Of a stretch of DNA of 64,000 bases, positions 1 through 13,637 are shown in pieces. Positions within the stretch are counted from its first letter, which is position 1, and each line of letters begins with the position of its first letter. The notes beneath the pieces are model-generated. The model searched no databases. It saw only the letters and a list, made by a program, of their open reading frames with translations, and was not told the DNA's origin. Made by a program: the position numbers and the translations under genes. The DNA is from Hydractinia symbiolongicarpus (lineage: Eukaryota > Cnidaria > Hydrozoa > Anthoathecata > Hydractiniidae), in assembly GCF_029227915.1 (NCBI RefSeq), contig NC_079883.1, forward strand, positions 19,656,001 through 19,720,000, read 5' to 3'.

Positions 1-1121
1 ATAATCTTCGACACGCAACAAAATCCACCATTTACCTTTTCAGCGGTCCTCCGAATTACGGTTGTTACGTTCGAATGTTATTTCGATAGGGGACTGCGCT
101 GCGCTACTCAGTGCTATATTTTCCTGCTTCGCATTTATACGGCAATACAAGCGAAAACCATGGGAACAGCATTGACTGACAAAAATCGAACTTGAAACAG
201 AGCCTAAAAATACAGCTGGCGTACATTTAAAACGAAAAACAAAATATGGCTGCGAAATATAGTATTTTTGTAATTTTTCGGGAAAAATTTTTATCCGACC
301 GACCGACTCACTTTTGTAATTAAAAATGACGCTAACCAAAAATATTTTTGACGGTGACCTAAGCGTATAACTATTTAGTTAATTAAATGGTATGAACTTC
401 TTAATCCAGTTTTTTAATCTTTTTTAACCAAATTAACAGCATATGATTTTTTTGTTTATGTGTTCTGCTTCGAAGGAATATTAGTTAGAGTGTAAAAGAA
501 GGTCCGTTCGGGAGAAATAGGATTAGTTGTGTATACCTGTATATAACTTGTGTTTGTATTTGAGCTAGCTAGATAGCTGCTAAACATGTCTGCAAAGAAA
601 CCTTCATTGTGTTTTTTTACTACACCCTGTGCACAAAAGCTAGTATAGCTAGCTTTCTAGTCTAGTAGCTACCTCCTCAACTGCACTGCAAAAAAAAAAC
701 AGAAGCTTACTTTAACAGCCTCTGAGTACAACTAAAAGCTATTTAATTTTGTTTTCACGTTAAGCTATACTAACAATGCCAAATATTTTATTTTTCACAA
801 AAATAAATTCAGTCCAGCAGAACATAAACATTCCAGCGTCCCTTTCGCACATAAACTTAGCTGCCATTATTGTTTTTCTGTTATTATTCAATTTTTTACG
901 CATATATTAATTTATCTTCATAATTAACGGAAACTTGAGAAACCAATCAGATCTCAGAACTGACCAGTGTGGCCCAGGGTCATTTCTTCTCGCTGTCCAA
1001 GATTGTTAGAAAGAAAAAAATGGGCCTGGGGATGAGGTTGATTATATGCCATCTAGCATTGTAATTTATATATATGCATACTTTTATACTGGCGAAATAT
1101 ATATAATATAATAATAAAAAG
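1..1121. other. AT-rich non-coding stretch
   Basis: I see no convincing gene. The open frames are short and have no recognisable motif. Runs of the palindromic tetramer AGCT/CTAG occur around 560-670 and recur near 11,840-11,880 and 36,900-36,970, so they are probably part of a dispersed repeat. Confidence 0.5.
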
Positions 1122-1380
1122 TTGTCCAGCCCTTCTGAGTGGCCTCTGTGGTACATCCAATAGGGTAATTAATTCAGCTTTACGTAGTCTATAATACCCC
1201 TTAAGTCCACGACTTTGTGCAATATCACGTAATTGTTTAACAGTATGTGTATTCATTACTTTTTCTTTATTATAGAATATTAACATTGTCGGAGGATTTC
1301 ATAACGGTTAATACTAACGCGGTTATTTTCCCCGGGGAATTCCCCCCTACTTATTTGCGGTATGATAGGGAATTTCCCTT
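1122..1380 (-). mobile_element. Fragment of the terminus of the virus-like element
   Basis: This piece matches the left end of the large element that begins near 50.42 kb. It covers the non-coding terminus (about 1300-1380) plus the first 45 codons of the SAP-domain polymerase gene (1122-1256, starting MNTHTVKQLRDIA). Here the start codon is intact, while at 50.59 kb it is lost. Homology stops abruptly at the codons for AGQ, where an AT microsatellite begins. It may be a solo terminal inverted repeat or a truncated copy. A segment of about 20 bases near 1350-1370 is inverted relative to the other copy. Confidence 0.7.
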
Positions 1381-2069
1381 ATGTGCGTAGAATATTATGG
1401 GAATTGCGTCAGAAAATATTGGAGCTCTATTCTTCTACAGATGACGTCATTAATGTAGTGAATAATAGGTCTTGGATGGTGCGGTGACTATTAGGGCATT
1501 GTTGTGACTTGCTGGGGGTTGCTGTGGGTTGCCGTGGGCGCGACTGCCCTAGAACATACATTTCCCGATCTCTTTAGTGATAACACAGTAGTTTTAAGCA
1601 TCAACAGTATCGCTATCTTCTTTTTTCTGTTGATGGAAGCCATATTTGTTTAAATACACACTCCGCCGCTTTCAATTTTCCGGTAATTTTTCTTCGTATA
1701 AAACCGAGATGGAAAACGACAAATTTACATATAAACCCGAGTTGATATTACACCCCGCTTTACCGGGGGAAACTCGATGAGCGAGTTTCCCAGTTCTCCA
1801 TATAAACAGGCCCTTAGCTAGGAAACCCAGCATAATTTTTCTTACCACCAGAAATCGGAATAATTAACTCTTTCTATACCGCCCCAGCTAAAATCAGTCC
1901 TGTGGGACTGATGACTTCAAAATCGAATTGTGAAACAACCACTGGTCGTCTCGCAGGCTATAAAAGCTCAAAATACGGCTTTTGAATCAGCCAATCAGAT
2001 TCAAGTATTTTCGTTTCCGTGTGAGTTGTAGATTCGGGCCAGCAACATCACAAACATTCAAAAAACAAA

Positions 2070-4362
2070 ATGGCGAAGGCTGGAAGCTCAAGGAGAATTT
2101 CTCTTGAAGATGCTGTCAATTATATGCTTGAAACTGATGATTCTGACATCGATTCATGTCATGGGGGCCTCAGTAGTGACGAAGAAGAAAGAATAGATAA
2201 TGCTTTATTGGGTTACTACTCGGATTGGGATGAAAAGTAAGTGCTTTATCGTCCTTTTTCTGTGCTTATGCGTTTCTCGCTTGGAACCTGTCTTGTAATT
2301 ATTTTATGTAACATACTTGATGTCTACTTTTAAACAGTCTCAATAAAAGGTGATGGTAAGACTTTTCTCAGGGTGATTGCTTCCTTTTATTTTTAGTGAT
2401 CCAAATGCTGATGTTGAAAGCAATCTTGTCGGTCGCTCATCACCGCCTCCTTCTTCACCGCCACCGCCGCTGTCCACAAACTCGACTGAAACGTTGAACA
2501 ATGAAAGTCAAGTAACTGCTCTAAATTCTGCTGTTTCTCTAACATTCTGTGCCAATAATAATGTTCCTGACCATGCCACAGTCACTAATGAGCCCAGTAC
2601 GAGAATTTCTCGTCGCACGCGCCGTCCTCGAAAACAGGTTATTGATTTGGGGTCAACCGATGATGACTGCGATAACAAAGAAAACATTTGCGAGAAACAT
2701 ACCTCTACAAAAAAAGGTAAAAAGAAGCCAGCTAACAAGAAACCAGCCAATAAGAAGCCAGCTAATAAGGAGCCAGTAGCACATAAGAATACCAAGAGTT
2801 ATGATGATCCAGATACTCCAAACATTCTACCAGATTTTACTCCGACACGTGACCCAGGATTGCATTGTGATGTTCCATTGATACGCGGCGTTCAAGAAAT
2901 TGATTTTTTCCAACTATTCTTTAGTGAGGAATTGATTCAGGATATAGTGAAGCATACTAATACATATGGCTGGAGAAACATCAGCAAAAAGAAAAGTTGT
3001 GCAAAAAAAGATGGGTCATGGAAAGAAACCTCTGTCCACGAGATGAAGCAATTTATCGCTTTACTTATGTACATGGGTATCGTGCGGCTACCGCGACACG
3101 ACCGATACTGGAGTGTCAAATCACTGTTTCATGGTTTATGGGCAAGGGAGATGCTGTCCAGGAGTAGGTTCTACGCTTTGTTGTCCATGCTACATGTTGT
3201 GGATCCTGAGGAGGAGGAACAAGGTCATAAGCTAAAGAAGGTCGCACCGTTCATCGATCATTTTAGAAATCGTTGCCGCACGCTGTTCCAACCAGAACAA
3301 AACTTAGCAGTTGATGAGCGCCTTGTCAAGTCGAAACATCGTTCTGGTATCCGCCAGTATATCAAGAACAAACCGGTTAAATTTGGTATCAAACTCTGGG
3401 TAATTGCCGACAGCAAGACTGGTTATACATGTGACTTTAGTGTTTACACGGGGAGTGGGGATAGAGTTGTCCATCCAAAACACGGGCTTGGATATGGTGT
3501 TGTGATGACCTTGGCAGAATCCTTCTTGAATCAAGGATATCATATTTTCTTTGACAACTTTTACACGTCATGCATTTTGGTCATTGATCTTCTCAAACAC
3601 CAAACTCCGTCTTGTGGAACAGTGGTTGAAAGCAGAAAAGGTTTTCCGGATTCGATGAAGGGAGGAAAAAAGAGCTGGGCACCTAAACAACACCGGGGAG
3701 CTATGAGATGGAGCCGTGAAGATAAAGCGTTGTGTCTTCAATGGAAAGACAACAAAGTGGTTACCATGGTGAGCACCATTGACAGGGCAGATAAATTTGT
3801 TAAAGTACAAAGGAAAGTCAAAGCTGATGGTAAATTTTCTACAGTTACGGTTAGACAACCAGAATGCATCCAACGGTACAATTCTTATATGAATGGTGTA
3901 GATAAATCCGACCAATATCTAGCAAAATACAACATGCTGCGAAAATGTGTAAGGTGGTGGAAAACTCTGTTCTTCCACATGATCGACATTGGTTTAGTCA
4001 ACGGTTTCATACTGTTTCAATTGCATCGCTCCCGTAACCCTGATGTTCCGGGGCTCAAGCGACCTAAGTCTTACGCTTTGCTTGTTTTTCGAGAGGCTGT
4101 TATCAGGCAACTAACCAGTATGGAAGAGTATGCAGATCCTCCTGTTTACAATAACTTCCAAGCTCCCATTGATAAGAGATATAACACTGAACATATGCCG
4201 GTATTCACCGAAGAGAAACGAAATTGTAAAGTCTGTTACGCAGAGTTGAAGAAGCAAGTCCGTGTTTACACGAAGTGTTCTGCTCCACAATGTGATGTTT
4301 ATTTGCACTTTACAAAAGAAAATAATTGTTTTCAGAAGTGGCATACAACATTCAAACACTAG
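2070..4362 (+). CDS. piggyBac transposase (PGBD4-like), two exons
   Basis: DDE transposase predicted to cut and paste its own element in the nucleus. Exon 1 is 2070-2236 (MAKAGSSRRISLEDA...) and ends at a GTAAGT donor. Exon 2 is 2397-4362 after a TTTTAG acceptor, and the phase joins cleanly to give about 710 residues. Exon 1 and early exon 2 are acidic, with a PANKK lysine repeat that could be a nuclear localisation signal. The catalytic region shows the three expected aspartates, in NLAVDERLV, FFDNFYTS and NGVDKSDQY. The C-terminus has the cysteine-rich finger (CKVCYAELKKQ...CSAPQCDVYLH...CFQKWH). There are no stops or frameshifts, so this copy may still be able to make protein. Many related family members are domesticated, but the flanking inverted repeats favour a transposon here. 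Confidence 0.93.
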
Positions 4363-4480
4363 GAAAAACATTCATTTGTGCAAATTTTCTTTTGTTTGTA
4401 TTCCTGTTCTTTATTAGGATTTGAACCGATTATTCGTCGGTTTACGATAATTCTCTAAATAGGAGGAGGCTGCTTCATGT

Positions 4481-5570
4481 GACCATATCTCCGGAACTAA
4501 TTGTCTTTTGGACGTGAAATTTTTTGCAAGGTGTCAGAATTTTAATGGGGTACAACTTTGTTAGCAAAAATATCACTCTAAAACCAAGTGGAAGTCATTT
4601 TTTGATCAAATAATTCATTTTTACGCACAATTTTGAAGAAATTTTCACAGCTTTTCCGCCATTATGGATTTCAATGGGTTTAGATTTTCTTTTTTTTCTT
4701 CAAAATTAAATCTTTGATACATTACCTTTCTTTTGAGGGGTCATTGACTTTCTAGGAACTAGTAAGTATTATGTTATTAGACTTTATTTAGGGTACACTT
4801 TTCCATTTTTTATGAATATTTTACGGTTACATTTTTACTAAAATAAGAAACCGGCTTAGTTTGACCATATCTCCGGAACTAATAGTCCTTTGGACCTGAA
4901 ATTTTTTGCAAAGTGTCAGAAATATAATGGGGTACAACTTTGTAAGCAAAAACATCACTCTAAAACCAAGTGGAAGTCATTTTTTGATCAAATAATTCAT
5001 TTTTACGCACAATTTTGAAGAAATTTTCACATCTTTTCCGCCATTATGGATTTCAACCGGTTTAGATTTTCTTTTTTTTTTCACAATAAAAATCTTTGAT
5101 ACATTACCTTTCTTTTGAGGGGTCATTGACTTTCTAGGAACTAGTAAGTATTATGTTATTAGACTTTATTTAGGGTACACTTTTCCATTTTTTATGAATA
5201 TTTTACGGTTACATTCTTACTAAAATAAGAAACCGGCTTAATTTGACCATAACTCCGGAACTAATAGTCCTTTTGACCTGAAATTTTTTGTAAAGTGTCA
5301 GAAATATAATGGGGTACAACTTTTTAAGCAAAGAAATCACCCTACAACTATGTGAAAACAAGTTAGAAACAAGAGAATATAAAAACTTACCATTTTCTCT
5401 AAAAATTTCAACAGCTTTTCCGCCATTATGGATTTTGGCCATTATGAATTTTGAAATTTTTTTTTTTATTTGGAATCCTTGATCTTTTACCTTTCTTTTG
5501 AGGGGTCATAGATTTCCTAATAATGTTTCAATCAAAAGATATGAGGCTTTTTCAAGGGCTACCAAATTTA
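4481..5570 (+). repeat. Tandem repeat, about 381-bp unit, nearly three copies
   Basis: The phrase CCATATCTCCGGAACTAAT starts near 4484 and 4865 and, slightly changed, near 5246, so the unit is about 381 bp. Each unit carries a TTTTGATCAAATAATTCATT block and a CTTTCTTTTGAGGGGTCAT block; the third unit is truncated and diverged. The block lies between the transposase stop codon and the right inverted repeat, so it is subterminal sequence of the piggyBac element. Confidence 0.85.
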
Positions 5571-5863
5571 CCATGAAATTCACGTGGTATAGAAAGAGTT
5601 AAGGTGGGAAAAGTTACGCTGGGTCGCCAACGAATTTCTTGCAGTCAAAATACTGACTGCGCTCCTAGATTGATTATATTTGTTCCTTAATCCGTAATCA
5701 TTATCGGGGAATAATTTTTTTTTAGCACCCAAATAATTAATTCTTGGGTTGTTTCTATGAAGGCAGGCTGGCTCGGCAAACGGAGCTGGATTAAAAAAAA
5801 ACTACCATGGTTAGGCTGGCTGGGTCTTAACAACAAAACATTAAATAATGTAAAAAACAAAAA

Positions 5864-7125
5864 AACAAGAAGCCCTGTGGGCTCTAAGAATTTCCGCTCG
5901 CTACCAAAATATTTGATGACAACCTGCTAATTCGTTGTGTTATCGTGCCAAACATTCGAAGAGGTTTGGTGAATGAAGCTCTGAAAAAAAGCACCCAAGT
6001 GACATTATATCTTACAACAAACGCAAACAAAACGAAACGTGTCAAATAAACTCACATTTTAAAAGAATTTTCTAACAAAAAATACAGCCTATCATTCATG
6101 GTTGAAAGTCTTGCGATTGAAACGTTTATGGTCTTAAACGGCATTTAGTTGACAAAAAGTCAAAATTTTGATGTGACCATCATTTTCAGCATAGTTTTTT
6201 TTAACTGTGCCAATTTTTGTCGAAAATAAAGTAGTTTTAATTTTTGGACAAATTTTGGCCTCAAATGACATTTAGGTGACAAAAAATAAAACTTTTGTAT
6301 CATCATCATTTTCAGCATACTTTTTTTGTTAACTGTGCCAATTTTTGTCTAAAATAAAGTAGTTTTAATTTTTGGACAAATTTTGGCCTTAAATGACATT
6401 TAGGTGACAAAAAATCAAACTTTTGTATCATCATCATTTTCAGCATACTTTATTTGTTAACTGTGCCAAATTTGCCCGAAAATAAAGTGGTTTTAATTTT
6501 TGGACCAATTTTGACCTAAAATGGCATTTAGGTGACAAAAATAAAAAATTTGATGTCACCATTATGTTCAGCATACTTTTTTTGTTAACTGTGCCAATTT
6601 TTGTTAAAAATGAAGTAGTTTTAATTTTTGGACCAATTTTGGCCTAAAATGACATTTAAGGTGGCAAAAAATCATAATATTGATCTCACCATCATTTTCA
6701 GCATACTTTATTTGTTTACTGTGCCAAATTTTGTTAAAAAAAGGACTTTTAATTTTGGACTAATTATGCCCTAAAATGACATTTGAGGTGGCAAAAAACC
6801 AAAACTTTGATGTCACCATCATGTTCAGCATACTTTTTTTGTTAACTGTGCCAAATTTTGTCGAAAACAAATACCAATTTTGGCCTGAAACGTCATTTAG
6901 ATGACTTCCCAGTACTTAGGGAGCTTGGGTACGAAGTTTAAATCTGTGACGTTGCAATTGACCATTTGGGACAGGATTAGTTAATTAGTCAGTTATACCA
7001 ATACTATCCTCCTCTCAGAGGAACGTAAAAAATCCAGGGTCTAATTTTCTCAAAAAATGCTCCGAAATAAAAAAAACGACGGTTTTAAAGAATTTCCTAC
7101 GCCTTCGGGCGCGGAAATTCAATAA
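5864..7125 (+). repeat. Hairpin-ended repeat family A with minisatellite core, copy 1
   Basis: The left end begins AACAAGAAGCCCTGTGGGCT, holding an AGCCC/GGGCT hairpin. The right end has an imperfect stem (ACGCC-TTCG-GGCGC) followed by GGAAATTCAATAA. The core is about six copies of a roughly 125-bp unit containing TCAGCATACTTTTTTTGTTAA and AGTTTTAATTTTTGGAC. An inverted copy lies at 12.7-13.6 kb, and a relative with the same end structure lies at 38.0-38.8 kb. The structure resembles non-autonomous Helitron/Helentron-type elements with minisatellites, but I cannot prove that class. Confidence 0.7.
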
Positions 7126-8058
7126 TTTTCATAACAAAATAATTTAATTACTTGAGCATAACAAACCATCTCGCCCAGGCAGGCTAGCCCGCTTTGTTAC
7201 TGTTTATAAGGAGTTTTATCCAGCCCGCTGCCAAGAGCTCGCCTCTCCATATAGTAAACGAAATTTTAAATTCCTTTGAAATAGCATTTAGAGGCGAGAT
7301 AACGGCAGACGGGCCTGGCCCTGCAACAGGACTGGCTTGGCTTCTATGATGCAGCCACAGCTGGCCTAGTGCTCATTTTGGTTGATTTTAATTTGGAGTT
7401 ACCACCGGAAGTCGGAATAGTTAAGGTGGGAAATAATACACTGATTTGCAAAAAATTTCTCGCAGAAAGACCCAGTAAATCAAATCTCGTTTCGTTCAAA
7501 ACAAACGTCTTTAACCTGACAAATAAAAGGCGGACAATTGGGAGGCTTGCTACCATGTTGTCCAAGGGGCTTCGTATTCGCGAGACCTTCAGACATCGGT
7601 AGAAAAAGTCGCAAAAATATAAGGGAATTAATTTATATTAATTTCTCCTTTCTCTGGGCCCTATGCTGACGTTCTTATTTTTCGAGTAAGTAGTAAGCTT
7701 AGAATTCAACATTCTTGTTTTTATGGATTTTTGTTGTTGATAATCCTGATACTACTCTCTTTTTTTAATCTTTGTGCCTAAATTAATTGGTGTTCACAAT
7801 CAAGCTGGAGAAAAAAACAATCACAGACTTGCGCTGTTCTTAGTTAAGAAAACAATAATTTGAGTGCAAAACTGTTATTTTTCCGCATAATAGAGGCTTG
7901 TGTTCTATATACGCAGCAACTAGCTTTCCCTCCCTATTCATACTGACACTTGGTAATTGGCGTCACGTCACAGGCGTGACAGTAATCCACTTTTTCGAAA
8001 GTTAAAAATAATCATAGTCAGACGAAAACAATTTTTTTGCTAATGTTCTTTATTGTGT
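7126..8058. other. Non-coding interval downstream of RPS20
   Basis: No gene recognised. Open frames at 7344-7602 on both strands overlap each other and show no motif. The phrase TTAAGGTGGGAAA near 7423 resembles the piggyBac right terminus (TTAAGGTGGGAAA near 5600), so a decayed piggyBac end may lie here. Confidence 0.4.
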
Positions 8059-8412
8059 TTAAGCATCAGCAATTGTTACTTCAACTTCCACACCAGGCTC
8101 AATACTGACAGAAGTAATTTGTTTTACAACTTCAGCTGGACTGTGCAGATCAATTAAACGCTTATGGATCCTCATTTCGTATCGGGACCATGTCTTAGAA
8201 CCTTCACCACAAGGTGTTTTTCGGGATGTGATGCGTAAGGTTTTTGTTGGTAAACGAACTGGACCTTTTACCATCAATTTCTTATCCTTTGCACCACGGA
8301 TAAGTTCCCCACATACTTTTTCCAAGCTTTTTACATTTCGGCTTGTCAAAGTAATACGGATGCGATGAACTTGAGCTTCCTCCTCCTGAACTTGTTTTTC
8401 CTTGTAGGCAGA
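8059..8412 (-). CDS. RPS20: 40S ribosomal protein S20 (uS10), main and last exon
   Basis: Component of the small ribosomal subunit in the cytoplasm. The exon encodes almost the whole protein, with the very conserved stretches [37 protein letters not shown] and [13 protein letters not shown], and ends EVEVTIADA. It is preceded (at higher coordinates) by an AG acceptor at 8413-8414. The exon starts with codons for SAYKEKQ without a methionine, so the ATG must lie in a tiny upstream exon, as is usual for this kind of gene. I could not locate that exon; the sequence upstream is full of nested repeats (8.5-11.1 kb). The coding sequence is intact, so this looks like the functional gene and not a processed copy. 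Confidence 0.95.
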   Translation of the reverse strand, partial: SAYKEKQVQEEEAQVHRIRITLTSRNVKSLEKVCGELIRGAKDKKLMVKGPVRLPTKTLRITSRKTPCGEGSKTWSRYEMRIHKRLIDLHSPAEVVKQITSVSIEPGVEVEVTIADA

Positions 8413-8770
8413 CTATAAAACGTAATAGTGGATTTATCAAAACCCTGATTACTAATACATAAAAGAATAAAAATAAAAGCAGATTTTAGCGCATCACATC
8501 AGATATGGATGAAAATATTTATTGAAAGTAGTTTCTGTTAAACTATGCTACGATGGCCCCTATGGCTCACTTTTCTTCTTTATAAAAACAACTTCCTAGT
8601 CATAACACTTCTCTTCTTTCTTACAAAATCCTCTCGTTTGTTAAGAACACTTCTTTTCCATTAACAATTTTTGTCCGGAATACAGATTGAGCTAAATTTT
8701 AGCCCAAGTTTTTTAATAAAGGACACACCGGCCAAGACAAAGAATCCTGCTCTTAGTAGCTAATAAGGCA

Positions 8771-9201
8771 GGGGAGGGTTCACACTAGAATAAAGTTTGC
8801 TTAATATAAAAATAAAGCATGCTTTGGCTAAAGCAAGTTGCTGGTAACATCAAAGGGAGAGTTGTGAACAAAATTTAAAATGAAATGTTCATGTTGTTAT
8901 TCTCACAAACGAATGAACTTTCACTTTCATAATGCGCGCTCAAAATTCTCACTTTTAATACTCAAATATTTGTGCATAATTTTTATTCTGTTGTTTCATG
9001 TACTTATAGCAGCTAAAGCAAAATTAAAGAGTGCCTCAAAGCACTCTTTATTTTTGCTTTATTTAAAACATGTTTAAAGCAAGTAAACATAATTTGAAAG
9101 GCATTTTAATGAAGCAAAAATGCGTTCACATTATTAAGCACGCTTTTAAATCATGCTTTATATTTATAGCATTCTTTTAAAATTCCAGTGTGAACCCCCC
9201 T
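8771..9201. mobile_element. MITE-like palindrome nested in the 8.5-11.1 kb element
   Basis: The ends are inverted copies of GGGTTCACACT (left) and AGTGTGAACCC (right). The inner sequence is rich in AAAGCA/TGCTTT. Near the middle is a local hairpin with arms AAAGAGTGC and GCACTCTTT at about 9028-9051. No protein-coding signal; the open frame at 8880-9077 is a by-product of the AT-rich sequence. Confidence 0.65.
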
Positions 9202-9725
9202 AACTCTCTGAAATATTTTTGTGCATATTAGTGGACCATACACCTTAGATAAAAATACATTGTGGTATTACACACTTTTTTTTATAAAAATACCAAAGCT
9301 CTTACCAGGCTGGTTATTATTCTTATTTTTCTATAGCTCCAAACAAAAGTCCGAATGTTTTTAACCTAAAATCCCAGCCTGGTATTCTTATAAGGCATTT
9401 TTATAAAAGAAAAAGACTGAAGTTTGTTTGGCGGACACTACTATGACTTTGAGGAGTCCATACAGCCATTTTGCCATTTATTTTTTCAATTATAAAAAAT
9501 TAAATACTCTGCTACTGAGCTGAATTATTTCATGATATTAATTTTATGCATGCACAAACACCTGCTGCTACCAATATAAAGCTATTGGTAAATCAAGATG
9601 TGTTAGCCAATTATACTTTTTGGGAAAAGTAAAAAAAATATACAATGGGTTTAAAATTGCAGACCAGAATTTTGAATTTAGTTGAGAAAAGTGTGAGAAT
9701 ACAAAATAGAACTGTTAATCGTATA

Positions 9726-11038
9726 CAGTCAGGGAAAACTGTTAACTAAGGGTGTACTGCTAATTTGACATACTACTCCTAATTTGAAGCATGCACCAGC
9801 TTAATTTGGTTAAAGGGCGTCTAACTAAGCTATAGAAAAACATAAACATAAAATAAGCCCAGATAAGCCAAAACTACTTGCCTTTCCAAGGTTGCACCCT
9901 CCGAGAAATCGATGACAGCCTTCTGTTAAGAAAATCAAAAAATTTTGCCAGAGCCGAAATCAATAAATAACCATTTTGTGATTTAGTCAAAAATTAGGCA
10001 GATATAATCCCAATTTGGCGGATACACCATTTTGAATTTATGGCTAAGACAGCATGTGGCACATAACTAGGGGCACGCATAGCACAAAATCTGTCAAAAT
10101 AACTAATCGCTCCCGCGTTTTTTTTGTGTTATTACAGACCCTGGCCTTATTTACTACGAAGATAAAATAATACACCTTTACGATAATTCAGGACAACTGA
10201 TACTCCATCGCAGCTTATTTTGCGATCGGAGGAGGTAAACATCACACTTTTATAAGGGGCCTTCAAAAAATTTTTATAGGCCCCATTAGTGGGTTATCAC
10301 CACTAAGATTCAGACCGCCTTCCCCCTCTTTTAGTGGATTTCCGTCTGTGAAATACACACATTCGGATAAATTTTTGAAGGCTCAGGGGCGTGTTTTGTA
10401 AATAAAAGTTATCAGAATTGATGAAAAGAGGAATTATGCTCACGAACGACGTAGAATGATCAGGCCACGAACAAATTTTTAAAATTTCTCAATCCTTAGC
10501 GGATTTCTTTTTTAAGCTCCAGACCCCCTCCCCCCTTAGCAGCGAAATCCCGCTATCTGGGCCCGAAAAAAATTTTCGAAGGCCCCTAAGAGTTTATTAA
10601 GGAGAAAACACGTTTATTTGTAATAACTTCCCTGCCGCGTTTTGTTTTTAAAGAAAAGTACACAGTTGTATGTTATTAATATGAACGTTTCCTGAAAAAT
10701 TGAAAGAAATTGATACAATAGAAGTTAAAAAACTGGAGAAAACAAGCTTTCGTCTCTAACAAACTCTCATAAAAACATGATTGTTACCTCCTTTTTTCCG
10801 ATATTGTAAAACGATGGAGAGCCGTAGGAACGTAAATACAATTGAATTATCGTAAAGGTGTATTCATTTGGTGGCTCAAATTTGCACTAAAGGGATTAAA
10901 CTAGGCCCTTAAAAAATTAATTTATCCTAAATAGGTGCCATGGTGCTTAATTAGTTTACCGTCTTACGCCTAATTTAGAGATTCTCCTAATTAGCAGTAC
11001 ACTCTTACTTAGCCTTTCTCCCTGACTGGTAGAGAGGA
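9726..11038. mobile_element. Inverted-repeat element starting CAGTCAGGGA
   Basis: CAGTCAGGGAAAACTG at 9726 is matched on the opposite strand by CAGTCAGGGAGAAAGG ending at 11038. Both are followed inward by GTGTACTGCTAATT. It lies wholly inside the CTATGC-flanked element. No transposase is present. A clear target duplication is not visible. Confidence 0.65.
10171..10864. mobile_element. Inner inverted-repeat element
   Basis: AATACACCTTTACGATAATT at 10171 has an inverted match, AATTATCGTAAAGGTGTATT, ending at 10864. The inside contains two similar G/C-rich blocks with CCCCCTC near 10,320 and 10,530. It is the third level of nesting in this intron. No coding capacity. Confidence 0.6.
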
Positions 11039-11088
11039 TTGCTTTGAAATTAGAAAAGAAGTGAGCCATAGAGGCCATCGTACTATGC

Positions 11089-12600
<1,512 letters not shown>

Positions 12601-12700
12601 GAAACTATTTCAACATCAAAATTTGTTATTACTGACGCTTTTTAAATTCAACAAGCGGTTCTCATGCAATCGTCAACATGTATTAAAAATCGTCAAAGTT

Positions 12701-13637
12701 CTTATTGAATTTCCGCGCCCGAAGGCGTAGGAAATTTTTTAAAACCATCGTTTTTTTCTTTCGGAGCATTTCTTGAGAAAAAATCGACCCTGGGATTTCA
12801 CGTTCCTCCGTCACAGATGTAAACTTCGTACCCAAGCTCCTTAACTACTGGGAAGTCTCGTATTGACGTTTCAGGCCAAAATTGGTATTTGTTTTCGACA
12901 AAATTTGGCACAGTTAACAAATAAAGTATGCTGAACATGATGGTGACATCAAAATTTTGATTTCTTTTACCTAAATGTCATTTCAGGCCAAAATTGGTCC
13001 AAAAATTAAAACTACTTTATTTTTAACAAAATTTGGCACAGTAAACAAATAAAGAATGCTGAACATGATGGTGACATAAAAATTTTGATTTCTTGTTACC
13101 TAAATGTCATTTTAGGCCAAAATTGGTGCAAAAATTAAAACTACTTTATTTTTGACAAAAATTGGCAAAGTTAACAAAAAAAGTATGCTGAACATAATGT
13201 TGACATCAAAATTTTGATTTTGTCACCTAAATGCCATTTTAGGCCAAAATTGGTCCAAAAATTAAAACTGCTTTATTTTCGACAATAATTGCCACAGTTA
13301 ATAAAAAAAGTATGCTGAAAATGATGGTCACATCAAAATTTTGATTTTTTGTCAACTAATGCCGTTTAAGACCATAAACGTTTCAATCGCAAAACCTTCA
13401 ACCATGAGATAGGCTGTATTTTTTGTTAGCAATTTCTTTTAAAATGTGAGTTTATTATGACACGTTTCGTTTTGTTTGCGTTGTAAGATATAATGTCACT
13501 GGTGTGCTTTATCTTCAGAGGTTCATGCACCAAACTCCTTCGAATGTTTGGCACAATAACACAACGAATTTGCAGGTTTTCATCAAATATTTTGGTAGCG
13601 CGCGGAAATTCTTAGAGCCCCCAGGGCTTCTTGTTTC
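12701..13637 (-). repeat. Hairpin-ended repeat family A, copy 2 (inverted)
   Basis: Read on the minus strand it begins AACAAGAAGCCCTGGGGGCT and ends with the GGCGCGGAAATTCAATAA hairpin end, the same ends as copy 1 at 5.9-7.1 kb. It has about four minisatellite units instead of about six. The two copies face each other around a 5.6-kb interval containing RPS20. Confidence 0.7.

Larger units (their letters stand above)
1826..5623 (+). mobile_element. piggyBac-family transposon
   Basis: The element is bounded by terminal inverted repeats. The left end (1826-1880) starts CCCAGCATAATTTTTCTTACC and, after a 16-base insertion, continues TTAACTCTTTCTATACC. The right end, read inward from 5623, starts CCCAGCGTAACTTTTCCCACC and continues with the same TTAACTCTTTCTATACC. 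It contains one spliced transposase gene and a 3' tandem-repeat block. The expected TTAA target duplication is not visible at either edge (flanks GAAA and TCGC), so the boundaries may be off by a few bases or the site may have mutated. Confidence 0.75.
8549..11082. mobile_element. Inverted-repeat transposon in the apparent RPS20 intron
   Basis: Terminal inverted repeats of about 30 bp begin TACGATGGCC at both ends and continue TATGGCTCACTT. They are flanked by a perfect 6-bp direct repeat, CTATGC, at 8543-8548 and 11083-11088, which is the target-site duplication. No transposase is visible, so it is non-autonomous, and it holds at least three further palindromic elements. The same terminus occurs at 25,150 and, inverted, at 36,447. 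Confidence 0.8.

Noticed and set aside
2508-2795. Minus-strand hydrophobic open frame opposite the piggyBac gene
   Set aside because: It is the antisense of the PANKK lysine repeat and the acidic exon, so it is a shadow.
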